Positions 1-6,073 of a stretch of 6,073 nt of DNA are shown here, piece after piece (the first letter of the stretch is position 1; every line of letters starts with the position of its first letter). The DNA comes from an uncultured Prevotellaceae bacterium. Lineage in GTDB: Bacteria; Bacteroidota; Bacteroidia; Bacteroidales; Bacteroidaceae. The position numbers were made by a program, and so were the translations under genes. The stretch covers positions 1 through 6,073 of the forward strand of contig CAMJRQ010000076.1 of NCBI GenBank assembly GCA_946408305.1. Reading direction: 5' to 3'. The notes below the pieces were generated by a model. The model was not told the DNA's origin and searched no databases. It worked only from the letters and a program-made list of their open reading frames with translations.

Positions 1-1180
1 TGGTGGGCGTGCTGTTGCAGAGACGCATCGAGAGGGTGTAGTTCTTGCGCGTGCCCACGTTGATCTGGTATTCCACGTAAGGGGTGATAGTGCGGTTCTC
101 CCAGTTCTGGTATTGCTGGAACTCGCTCAGTTCGATGGCTTGCTGGCTCTCGGGGTCGGTGTTGTGGCGCAGGCGGCAATCGGTCATGTAGACGTAGTCC
201 TTGGCCGGGATTAGCTCGCCGGGGCGCCAGTAGTGCGTCTTGTCGAACGACGACATGTGGGCATAGATGAGGCCCAGCTCGGTCAGTTCGGGTTTCGAGG
301 CGCTCCCGGTGAAGACGTGCCAGTAGGGGTAGCTGTTGGTGAAGCTGCTCCCGGTGGCCATGAACCAGGCATATCCGGCCACGTTGGGGCTCAGTTCCAG
401 CAGCTGCACCTTCTTCACCATCTCGTCAATCTGGCTCTCCTCGGTGGTCACGAATCCGTCCTTGTCGCCCTCTCCGGCGCTGAACTCGGTGAGGAAAATC
501 TGCTTGCGTCCGTTGCGCACGAAATAGTCGCGCAGTCGCGGGTCCTTGTCGTCGGCATAGAGGTAGGTGTTCACATACCAGTCCACCGCCGAGGCCCAGT
601 TCATGTAGGTGTGGAGGGCGATGTAGTCCATGCGCGGGTCGCGTCCGTCGTTCTGGTTGCGATATTCCTCGATGAAGGCGCCGAGCCATTCGTCGAGCCC
701 CCAGACCTTGCCGTCGGAGAGCGGCTGATAGCCGAAGCTCATGGCCGGCGACACCAGCTTGAGGCCATACTCGTCGGCAATCTGCTCCAGGCGCGGCCAT
801 TGCTGGGCTGCCAGCGAGGGGACGATGTTCGAGCCGCCGTCGCCGCTCGTAAAGTTGGGTTCGTTGAAGCCCAGCAGCAGTTCGGCCTCGGGATGGAGCG
901 TCAGGTAGCGGCGCAGCTTGGCCTCGTCGAACTGATGGTTCCAGCACATGGGGGCGAAGCGTATGCCGTCGGGCTGTGCCGAGCGGAGCGCATCGGGTTC
1001 GGGAGCCACGCCCCAGTTGTAGGTCCAGCTCACGCCCGGTTGCAGCGCCTTGGTCCAGGCCTGAATGTATCGGGGATTGTTCTCGCAGATGCCGCGCTTG
1101 GTGCTGCGTTGCATCTGAGCCGACGCCGTCGGTGCCAGCGCCATCAGCAGCAGGGCTGCCAGGATGTTTGAATATTTCAT
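1..1180 (-). CDS. Secreted GH128-type glycoside hydrolase (putative beta-1,3-glucanase) with CBM6-like module, 3' end cut by window
   Basis: Reading the minus strand from the ATG at 1180-1178 gives 393 open codons running off the left edge, so the C-terminus is missing. Residues 1-21 are a signal peptide (Lys, hydrophobic stretch, Ala-Ser-Ala before Gln22) without a lipobox, so export across the inner membrane is expected. Residues about 28-315 match the 'glycosyl hydrolase catalytic core' family (GH128, clan GH-A barrel): LLLGFNEPN (101-109) carries the probable acid/base Glu107 and FLTEFSAG (229-236) the probable nucleophile Glu232; ALHTYMNW (188-195) and GYAWFM (269-274) are further barrel-strand motifs. 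From about residue 320 a jelly-roll module like CBM6 begins (ELIPAKDYVYM, then PYVEYQINVG and YTLSMRL). Characterised GH128 enzymes cleave beta-1,3-glucan; that substrate is inferred here. Start choice: the signal peptide begins exactly at this ATG, about 20 bases below a good promoter. The gene is divergent from the operon at 1363. Confidence 0.88.
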   Translation of the reverse strand, partial: MKYSNILAALLLMALAPTASAQMQRSTKRGICENNPRYIQAWTKALQPGVSWTYNWGVAPEPDALRSAQPDGIRFAPMCWNHQFDEAKLRRYLTLHPEAELLLGFNEPNFTSGDGGSNIVPSLAAQQWPRLEQIADEYGLKLVSPAMSFGYQPLSDGKVWGLDEWLGAFIEEYRNQNDGRDPRMDYIALHTYMNWASAVDWYVNTYLYADDKDPRLRDYFVRNGRKQIFLTEFSAGEGDKDGFVTTEESQIDEMVKKVQLLELSPNVAGYAWFMATGSSFTNSYPYWHVFTGSASKPELTELGLIYAHMSSFDKTHYWRPGELIPAKDYVYMTDCRLRHNTDPESQQAIELSEFQQYQNWENRTITPYVEYQINVGTRKNYTLSMRLCNSTPT

Positions 1181-1205
1181 AAGGTCGCGATTCGTCTTGC
1201 GGCGT

Positions 1206-1237
1206 CAAAGGTACGGAAAGAAGAGCAGAAAAACAAA
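1206..1237 (-). promoter_or_regulatory. Bacteroidota-type promoter for the GH128 gene
   Basis: On the minus strand, TACCTTTG (1213-1206) fits the -7 element TAnnTTTG and TTTG (1237-1234) fits the -33 element, with a 20-base spacer. The predicted transcription start falls around 1199-1202, giving a leader of about 20 bases before the ATG at 1180. No Shine-Dalgarno sequence is visible in that leader, as is common in this phylum. The -33 box lies in the left arm of the inverted repeat 1234-1247. Confidence 0.72.
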
Positions 1238-1247
1238 ACTTGTTTTG
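1234..1247. repeat. Inverted repeat CAAAAC-TT-GTTTTG over the minus-strand -33 box
   Basis: Six-base arms 1234-1239 and 1242-1247 flank a two-base centre. The left arm contains the -33 box of the minus-strand promoter. The arms are short and AT-rich, so chance is possible, but the position mirrors the larger inverted repeat over the plus-strand -33 box. It could be a regulator binding site; this is inference. Confidence 0.4.
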
Positions 1248-1278
1248 ATTTTTTCCACTTCGGTCTGAGGCCAGAGTT

Positions 1279-1310
1279 GCGGAAAACAAAAGCTTTGCTT
1301 TGTTTTCTGC
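1279..1310. repeat. 12-bp inverted repeat over the plus-strand -33 box, possible operator
   Basis: The arm GCGGAAAACAAA (1279-1290) is complementary to TTTGTTTTCTGC (1299-1310) over 12 positions with one G-T mismatch, around the 8-base centre AGCTTTGC. The right arm holds the TTTG (1299-1302) that serves as -33 element of the plus-strand promoter. The repeat lies upstream of both predicted start sites, so it should not be part of either mRNA, which argues for a DNA operator over a terminator or leader hairpin. Which regulator would bind is unknown. Confidence 0.55.
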
Positions 1311-1329
1311 GCGAAAATCCGTACATTTG
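1299..1329 (+). promoter_or_regulatory. Bacteroidota-type promoter for the nfn-esterase operon
   Basis: TTTG (1299-1302), a 19-base spacer and TACATTTG (1322-1329) match the Bacteroidota primary sigma factor consensus TTTG-N19-TAnnTTTG exactly. The start of transcription is expected near 1334-1337, leaving an AT-rich leader of about 27 bases to the ATG at 1363. The only Shine-Dalgarno-like bases, AAGG at 1358-1361, sit too close to the start to be typical. No other convincing promoter is seen before the downstream genes. Confidence 0.8.
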
Positions 1330-1362
1330 CAGCGCTATTATCTATATAGTATATTTTAAGGT

Positions 1363-3729
1363 ATGAACAAGATTGTCAAGAAGGAACAGTTTTCAGAGAA
1401 AGTATTCAGGCTGGAGGTGGAGGCCCCGCTCATAGCCCGGGCCCGCCGCGCGGGGCATTTCGTCATCGTGCGTGTGGACGAGAAAGGCGAGCGCATCCCC
1501 CTGACCATCGCCGCCGCCGACCCCGAGCGGGGCACCATCACCCTGGTGGTGCAGACCGTGGGCACCAGCACACAGAAGCTGTGCAGCCTGGGCGTGGGCG
1601 ACTACATAGCCGACGTGGTGGGCCCCCTGGGCCGCGCCACCCACATCGAGCACTTCGGCACGGTGGTCTGCGCCGGCGGAGGCGTGGGTGTGGCACCCAT
1701 GCTGCCCATCATTCAGGCGCTGAAGAAGGCCGGAAACCGCGTGGTATCCGTGCTGGCCGGACGCTCCAAGGACCTGATCATCCTGGAAGACGAGGTGCGC
1801 CGCAGCTCGGACGAGGTGATCATCATGACCGACGACGGTTCCTACGGGCAGAAGGGCGTCGTCACGGTGGGCATCGAGCAGGTCATCCAGCGCGAGCGCG
1901 TGGACCGCGTCTTCGCCATCGGGCCGGCCATCATGATGAAGTTCTGCTGCCTGCTGACAAAGAAATACGACATCCCCACCGACGTGAGCCTGAACACCAT
2001 CATGGTGGACGGCACGGGCATGTGCGGCGCCTGCCGCGTGACGGTGGGCGGAAAGACGAGGTTCGTCTGCGTGGACGGCCCCGAATTCGACGGCCACCAG
2101 GTGGACTTCGACGAGATGATGCGCCGCGCCGGAGCCTTCAAGGCCGAGGAGCTGGAGGCATACGAGAAGTATCAGGCCCACCCCCAGAAACCCCACCAAC
2201 CCCATCAACCCCATCAACCCCATCAACCCCATCAACCCCATCACCCCCAAGCCACCCAGCCCGAACAGAATCTCACCGACCGCACGGCCCCGTGGCGCGT
2301 CGGCCTCCGGCAGAGCCTGAAGGCCAAGGAGCGCACAGCCATTCCCCGCTGCCAGATGCCCGAGCTGGACCCTGTCTACCGCGCCACGACGCGCACCGAG
2401 GAGGTCAACCGCGGCCTCACCCCCGAGCAGGCGCTCACCGAGGCCCAGCGATGCCTCGACTGCGCCAACCCCACCTGCATGAAGGGCTGCCCCGTGGGCA
2501 TCGAGATTCCGTCGTTCATCAAGCAGATTGAGCGCGGCGAGTTCCTCAAGGCCGCCCAGGTGCTGAAGCAGACCTCGGCCCTGCCCGCCGTCTGCGGTCG
2601 CGTATGCCCGCAGGAGAAGCAGTGCGAGAGCCAGTGCATCCACCTGAAGATGGGCTCGCAGCCCGTGGCCATCGGCTATCTGGAACGCTTCGCAGCCGAC
2701 TACGAGCGCGAGAGCGGCCAGATGTCGCTGCCCCAGGTGGCTGCCCCGAACGGGCGCAAGATTGCCGTGGTGGGCTCGGGGCCCAGCGGACTGAGCTTCG
2801 CCGGCGACATGGCCAAGATGGGCTACGACGTCACCGTCTTCGAGGCGCTCCACGAGATTGGCGGCGTGCTGAAGTACGGCATCCCCGAGTTCCGTCTGCC
2901 CAACCGCATCGTGGACGTCGAGATACAAACACTGGAGCGCATCGGCGTGAAATTCGTGAAGGACTGCATCATCGGCAAGACCCTCAGCATCAAGCAGCTC
3001 GAGGACGAGGGCTTCGAGGGTATCTTCGTGGGTTCCGGAGCCGGACTGCCCAACTTCATGGGCATCCCTGGCGAGAACTCGAACGGCATCATGTCGAGCA
3101 ACGAATACCTCACCCGCGTCAACCTGATGGACGCCTCGAACCCCGAATACGACACCCCCGTGCGCCGCGCCAAGAGCGTGATGGTGGTGGGCGGCGGCAA
3201 CACCGCCATGGACAGCTGCCGCACGGCCAAGCGGCTGGGCGCCGAGCACGTCTTCATCGCCTACCGACGCTCGGAGGCCGAGATGCCGGCACGCCTCGAG
3301 GAGGTGAAGCACGCCAAGGAGGAGGGCATCGAGTTCCTCACCCTGCACAACCCCGTGGAATACCACGCCGACGAGCGCGGCAACGTCATCGAGGTGGTGC
3401 TCCAGCAGATGGAGCTGGGCGAGCCCGACGCCAGCGGACGCCGTAGCCCGCAGCCCATACCCGGCGCACTCGTCACACGCGCCATCGACCAGGCCATCGT
3501 GGCCGTCGGCGTAAGCCCCAACCCCATCGTGCCCACCAGCATCGAGGGGCTCGAACTGGGTCGCAAGAACACCATCGTGGTGAACGACGCCATGCAGACC
3601 AACCTGCCCACCATCTTTGCCGGAGGCGACATCGTGCGCGGCGGAGCCACCGTCATCCTGGCCATGGGCGACGGACGGCGGGCAGCCCACGCCATGGACG
3701 AATACTTGAAAAAGAAACAAGAACCATAA
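1363..3729 (+). CDS. nfnAB: Fused NfnA-NfnB-type NAD(P)H/ferredoxin oxidoreductase (often annotated as DHOD-B NAD-binding subunit/glutamate synthase small chain)
   Basis: A 788-residue fusion. Residues 1-255 are NfnA-like (ferredoxin-NADP reductase fold): FAD motif RIPLTI (44-49), pyridine-nucleotide loop CAGGGVGVAP (103-112), and an iron-sulfur region with Asp216, Cys221, Cys224 and Cys236, fitting the Asp/3-Cys [2Fe-2S] site known in NfnA/SudB. A Pro-His-Gln linker (about 273-300) follows. Residues 305-788 are NfnB/GltD-like: eight cysteines (364, 367, 372, 376, 411, 415, 421, 425) supplying two [4Fe-4S] clusters, FAD loop GSGPSGL (471-477), NADPH loop GGGNTAMD (610-617), YRRSEAEMPAR (634-644) and AGGDIVRGGATV (753-764). 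In Nfn the two subunits form an electron-bifurcating complex linking NADH, NADPH and reduced ferredoxin in the cytoplasm; that activity is inferred here. A glutamate synthase role is less likely because the NfnA half is fused and no large subunit is in view. First gene of the operon; stop TAA, 17 bases before the esterase. Confidence 0.9.
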   Translation: MNKIVKKEQFSEKVFRLEVEAPLIARARRAGHFVIVRVDEKGERIPLTIAAADPERGTITLVVQTVGTSTQKLCSLGVGDYIADVVGPLGRATHIEHFGTVVCAGGGVGVAPMLPIIQALKKAGNRVVSVLAGRSKDLIILEDEVRRSSDEVIIMTDDGSYGQKGVVTVGIEQVIQRERVDRVFAIGPAIMMKFCCLLTKKYDIPTDVSLNTIMVDGTGMCGACRVTVGGKTRFVCVDGPEFDGHQVDFDEMMRRAGAFKAEELEAYEKYQAHPQKPHQPHQPHQPHQPHQPHHPQATQPEQNLTDRTAPWRVGLRQSLKAKERTAIPRCQMPELDPVYRATTRTEEVNRGLTPEQALTEAQRCLDCANPTCMKGCPVGIEIPSFIKQIERGEFLKAAQVLKQTSALPAVCGRVCPQEKQCESQCIHLKMGSQPVAIGYLERFAADYERESGQMSLPQVAAPNGRKIAVVGSGPSGLSFAGDMAKMGYDVTVFEALHEIGGVLKYGIPEFRLPNRIVDVEIQTLERIGVKFVKDCIIGKTLSIKQLEDEGFEGIFVGSGAGLPNFMGIPGENSNGIMSSNEYLTRVNLMDASNPEYDTPVRRAKSVMVVGGGNTAMDSCRTAKRLGAEHVFIAYRRSEAEMPARLEEVKHAKEEGIEFLTLHNPVEYHADERGNVIEVVLQQMELGEPDASGRRSPQPIPGALVTRAIDQAIVAVGVSPNPIVPTSIEGLELGRKNTIVVNDAMQTNLPTIFAGGDIVRGGATVILAMGDGRRAAHAMDEYLKKKQEP
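2197..2241 (+). repeat. Five perfect tandem copies of the 9-mer CAACCCCAT inside the nfn linker
   Basis: The units start at 2197, 2206, 2215, 2224 and 2233 and are in frame, each encoding Gln-Pro-His (residues 279-293); imperfect units flank both ends (CCCCAC before, CACCCCCAA after). Because the period is a multiple of three, gain or loss of units by slippage would change linker length without a frameshift. With its flanks the region holds eight C-tracts of at least four bases between 2181 and 2248, read as G-tracts on the minus strand. Confidence 0.93.
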
Positions 3730-3746
3730 AAACAAACTACTGCATT

Positions 3747-5489
3747 ATGAAAAAACGAATTCTGAGAAACCTACTGCTGCTGGCCGGCCTGTGCTCCACG
3801 CTCAACATGCTGGCCTGGGAACGCGAACTGCTGTGGCCCAAGGGCAAGATGCCCGACGCACAGCCCCACCAGATTGCAGCCATGCTGGACGAAGCCCGGG
3901 CCGAAGGCTTCAAGCCCGACAAACACCGCACGCCCTACCTGGAATGGTTCGACGCGCCGGCCAAAGACCGCCGCAACGGCGGGTGCATGATTCTCATCTC
4001 GGGCGGCGGCTACAACACGTGCTGCGACATGCAGTTCATCAAGCAGTGGCGAGAGCGGTTCACCGAACTGGGCTTCCAGTGCGTCAACCTGGTCTACCGC
4101 ACCCCGCGGCCCCAAGGCATCCCCATCTACCAGACCGCCTGGGAGGACGGACAGCGGGCCGTGCGCCTCGTGCGCAGCGAAGCCAAGAAACGCGGCTTCG
4201 ACCCCGAGCGCATCGGAGTCATCTCGCAATCGGCCGGCTCGCACATGGCCGTGCTGATGGCCACCAGCTCGCAGACACCGGCCTACGCGCCCATCGACAA
4301 GCTCGACAGCCAGCCCTGCCACATCAACTGGGCCATCGTCAACTCGCCCGCCTACGTGACCACCGATGGCGAGACCGGCACACCCTCCACCCGCCAGGGC
4401 TACGGCAAGGACGTGCGACTCTCAGACATCTTCCACTTCGACGAGAAGACCTGCCCCATGAGCCTCCACCACGGCGGGGCAGACGAATACTCGCCCAACG
4501 GCTCCACGCTCATCTACCGCGAGCTGCGCAAGCGCCACATCCCCGCCGAGCTGCACCTCTATCCCAACAAGCCGCACGGCGTATACGGGCTGGAGCGCGG
4601 CGTGGAGTTCATGCGACAGATGGGCTTCATCACGCCGCTGGAGCCCGAGGTGGAGCTGATGAAGCGCTACGCTTCGGACGAGGCACGCCGCGAAGTGGTG
4701 AAGGAAGACGTGTGGCCCGAGGGCAAGATGCCCTGCCAGCAAGACCACCAGTGCAAGCCCTACCTGGAGTGGCACTTCCCGAAGGAGCTGAAGACGAAGG
4801 CCATACAGATTATCTACTCGGGCGGCAGCTACGAGGGCAACGACCCCGACGGATTCGAGGTGGCCCCCGCACGGCGCTATCTGAACGAGCGAGGCATGAC
4901 CGTCGTCACCATGAAATACCGCACGCCGCGCCCCAAGGGGCTGGCCAAGCACACCACCGCCTGGCAGGATCTGCAGCGCGCCATACGCATCGTGCGCAGC
5001 AAGGCTGCCGGCCTGGGGCTCGACCCCAACCAGATAGGCATCATGGGAAGCTCGGCCGGCGGACACCTGACGCTCATGGGCGTCACCTCGTCCATGCACC
5101 AGAGCTACCTGCGCATTGACGACATCGACCGCCAGCCCTGCAACGTGCAGTGGGGCATCGGCATCTATCCCGCCTACGCACTGACCGACGGCGCCGAGGA
5201 GCCCAACAAGCAGGGAGGCAACGAGGACGACGCCGTGCTGGTGCCCGAATTCAGCTTCGACCTGAAGACGGCCCCCATGCTCTTCATCCACGGCGACGCC
5301 GACGGATGGGCCTCGATGAACTCGGTGAAGACGTGGGAAAAGATGCGCGCCATGGGAATCCAGAGCGAGCTCCACACACTGGCTCTGCGCAACCACTGCT
5401 TCCAGCACAAAGCCGCGCCCGGCACCGGCAGCTACACCTGGCTCGACCGCATCGGCGAATTTCTCGATAACACTCTGAAGAAACAATGA
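3747..5489 (+). CDS. Secreted tandem alpha/beta-hydrolase, putative two-domain carbohydrate esterase
   Basis: 580 residues: a signal peptide (KKR start, hydrophobic to about Ala23), then two alpha/beta-hydrolase domains of the esterase/lipase type found in acetyl-xylan and feruloyl esterases of Bacteroidota. Domain 1 (about 28-300) has oxyanion-loop SGGGY (85-89), nucleophile elbow SQSAGS with Ser162, acid Asp246 and His277. Domain 2 (about 320-580) has SGGSY (358-362), elbow GSSAGG with Ser436, Asp519 and His550. The halves are an internal duplication: WP(K/E)GKMP, YLEW, YRTPRP(Q/K)G and (S/R)QPC recur in order, with an offset of 273-275 residues from YLEW to the catalytic His. Both triads look complete, so both halves may be active. 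It probably removes acyl groups from plant polysaccharide in the periplasm or outside the cell; the substrate is not readable. LAGLC (12-16) resembles a lipobox but has Leu before Cys. It lies 17 bases after nfnAB and overlaps the next gene by four bases. Confidence 0.87.
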   Translation: MKKRILRNLLLLAGLCSTLNMLAWERELLWPKGKMPDAQPHQIAAMLDEARAEGFKPDKHRTPYLEWFDAPAKDRRNGGCMILISGGGYNTCCDMQFIKQWRERFTELGFQCVNLVYRTPRPQGIPIYQTAWEDGQRAVRLVRSEAKKRGFDPERIGVISQSAGSHMAVLMATSSQTPAYAPIDKLDSQPCHINWAIVNSPAYVTTDGETGTPSTRQGYGKDVRLSDIFHFDEKTCPMSLHHGGADEYSPNGSTLIYRELRKRHIPAELHLYPNKPHGVYGLERGVEFMRQMGFITPLEPEVELMKRYASDEARREVVKEDVWPEGKMPCQQDHQCKPYLEWHFPKELKTKAIQIIYSGGSYEGNDPDGFEVAPARRYLNERGMTVVTMKYRTPRPKGLAKHTTAWQDLQRAIRIVRSKAAGLGLDPNQIGIMGSSAGGHLTLMGVTSSMHQSYLRIDDIDRQPCNVQWGIGIYPAYALTDGAEEPNKQGGNEDDAVLVPEFSFDLKTAPMLFIHGDADGWASMNSVKTWEKMRAMGIQSELHTLALRNHCFQHKAAPGTGSYTWLDRIGEFLDNTLKKQ

Positions 5490-5851
5490 ACGGACTCTAT
5501 ACCATCCTGCTTCTGCTGGGCAGCAACGTGTTCATGACGCTGGCCTGGTACCTCCATCTGAAGCTGAGCCAGACGGGCGTCACGTCGCACTGGCCGCTCA
5601 TCGGCGTGATTGCCTTCTCGTGGGCCATCGCCTTCGTGGAATACTGTCTGATGATACCCGCCAACCGCATCGGTTTCGCCGGCAACGGAGGCCCCTTCAC
5701 GCTCATGCAGCTGAAGGTCATCCAGGAGGTCATCTCGCTCATCATCTTCTGCATCATCGCCAACCTGCTCTTCCAGGGGCAGCAGCTCCACTGGAACCAC
5801 CTGGCAGCCTTCGTATGCCTGGTGCTGGCCGTGTACTTCATCTTCAAATAA
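5486..5851 (+). CDS. DUF486 / DMT-family small membrane protein
   Basis: 121 residues with four predicted membrane helices (about 4-23, 37-55, 77-96 and 103-120) in the inner membrane. The sequence carries hallmarks of the DUF486 family, related to the drug/metabolite transporter group of small four-helix proteins: SNVFMTLAWY (13-22), SWAIAFVEY (45-53), PANRIG (58-63) and QLKVIQE (75-81). The length is normal for a complete family member. No substrate or partner is established to my knowledge, so a transport function is family-level inference only. The ATG overlaps the stop of the esterase gene in an ATGA arrangement (5486-5489), implying translational coupling and membership of the same operon. 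The stop TAA is followed six bases later by the next start. Confidence 0.9.
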   Translation: MNGLYTILLLLGSNVFMTLAWYLHLKLSQTGVTSHWPLIGVIAFSWAIAFVEYCLMIPANRIGFAGNGGPFTLMQLKVIQEVISLIIFCIIANLLFQGQQLHWNHLAAFVCLVLAVYFIFK

Positions 5852-5857
5852 AAAAGC

Positions 5858-6073
5858 ATGAGAAAAATACTGTTCCTGATTCTCATCGCCGCCTCGCTGG
5901 CAGCCTCGGCCCAGCGGCGACGCAAACCTGCGGAGCCCGTCTTCGACACCACGCCCGAGCAGGCCATGGCCCTCTACGACTTCGACAAGGCCGAGGAAAT
6001 ACTGGAGGCACAAATCGAATACCTCGAGAAGGTGGGACAGCCCACCGACGAGAAGGAGGCCCTGCTGGAAATC
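5858..6073 (+). CDS. N-terminus of a secreted protein with a TPR-like helical region, cut by window edge
   Basis: The ATG at 5858 opens 72 codons running off the right edge. Residues 1-18 are a signal peptide (Met-Arg-Lys, hydrophobic ILFLILIAASLAA, Ala-Ser-Ala before Gln19), followed by a basic Arg-rich stretch (RRRK, 20-23) and a charged segment. From about residue 32, AMALYDFDKAEEILEAQIEY looks like the paired amphipathic helices of a tetratricopeptide repeat, and the following charged helix fits a second pair. The domain after the window is unknown; in this phylum such starts are seen in TPR proteins and in TPR plus beta-propeller (PD40-like) envelope proteins, but nothing here decides it. 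The six-base gap to the DUF486 gene supports the same transcript. Not recognised as a named gene. Confidence 0.72.
   Translation, partial: MRKILFLILIAASLAASAQRRRKPAEPVFDTTPEQAMALYDFDKAEEILEAQIEYLEKVGQPTDEKEALLEI

Noticed and set aside
233..1171. 312-codon plus-strand frame antisense to the GH128 gene
   Set aside because: Composition is typical of a shadow (Gly/Ala/Val/His-rich, no motifs), and the minus strand is clearly coding here.
426..1289. Minus-strand open frame starting upstream of the GH128 gene and overlapping it in another frame
   Set aside because: The product is Arg-rich without domain motifs, and its start lies upstream of the predicted promoter. The overlapping frame from 1180 gives a signal peptide and a full catalytic domain.
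1279..1310. Inverted repeat considered as an intrinsic terminator or riboswitch hairpin
   Set aside because: It lies upstream of both predicted start sites of two divergent genes, so neither transcript should contain it, and no transcript converges on it.
1330..1362. Small palindromes AGCGCT (1331-1336) and CTATATAG (1342-1349) in the nfnAB leader
   Set aside because: Too short to distinguish from chance in a 33-base stretch; no stable hairpin or known leader element is evident.
2191..2250. Short regular repeats considered as a CRISPR array or transposon end
   Set aside because: The unit is nine bases with no unique spacers, is in frame within a coding region, and has no flanking inverted ends or target duplication.
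1393..3735. A 780-codon open frame antisense to almost the whole nfnAB gene
   Set aside because: It mirrors the coding strand: GC-rich codons with few TA dinucleotides leave the complementary frame free of stops. Its product is a low-complexity His/Ala/Gly/Leu-rich chain with no recognisable motif, whereas the plus strand encodes a complete multidomain enzyme.
3780..3794. Possible lipoprotein signal (LAGLC) in the tandem esterase
   Set aside because: A lipobox needs Gly, Ala or Ser directly before the Cys; here it is Leu. A signal peptidase I site after Ala23 fits better, although not strongly.
4422..5486. 354-codon minus-strand frame antisense to the second half of the tandem esterase
   Set aside because: Same shadow effect; the plus-strand frame contains a conserved hydrolase domain with its triad across this interval.

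Overview
The window looks like chromosomal DNA of a GC-rich member of the Bacteroidota, probably order Bacteroidales (a Prevotella-like or Alistipes-like gut or rumen organism is plausible; genus not determinable). Reasons: both promoters in the divergent intergenic region fit the Bacteroidota TTTG-N19/20-TAnnTTTG consensus, starts lack strong Shine-Dalgarno sequences, and the fused Nfn-type flavoprotein has the layout usual in this phylum.

Layout. Positions 1-1180 (minus strand) hold the 5' part of a secreted glycoside hydrolase: signal peptide, GH128-type catalytic domain with both catalytic glutamates visible, then the start of a CBM6-like module cut by the window edge. Positions 1181-1362 are a compact divergent control region with one promoter per direction; the -33 box of each lies inside an inverted repeat, and a GCRGAAAACAAA-like motif occurs three times. 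From 1363 to the right edge all genes run on the plus strand with gaps of 17, -4 and 6 bases, so they look like one operon: (i) a 788-residue NfnA-NfnB fusion, predicted to couple NADH, NADPH and ferredoxin; (ii) a secreted 580-residue protein made of two tandem alpha/beta-hydrolase (carbohydrate-esterase-like) domains from an internal duplication; (iii) a 121-residue four-helix DUF486/DMT-like membrane protein; (iv) the start of a secreted protein with a TPR-like helical region, cut by the right edge.

How they may work together. The secreted GH128 enzyme and the secreted tandem esterase could both act on plant or fungal polysaccharide, and share a control region because the esterase lies in the operon starting opposite the hydrolase. 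The Nfn-like enzyme is a cytoplasmic redox-balance enzyme with no direct link to polysaccharide breakdown, so its co-transcription with an esterase may just reflect local order. I see no mobile element, CRISPR array, RNA gene, toxin-antitoxin pair or defence system. The most unusual points are the Pro-His-Gln tandem repeat in the Nfn linker (also a strong G-quadruplex candidate on the minus strand), the two-headed esterase with differently altered active sites, and the symmetrical repeat-rich divergent promoter region.
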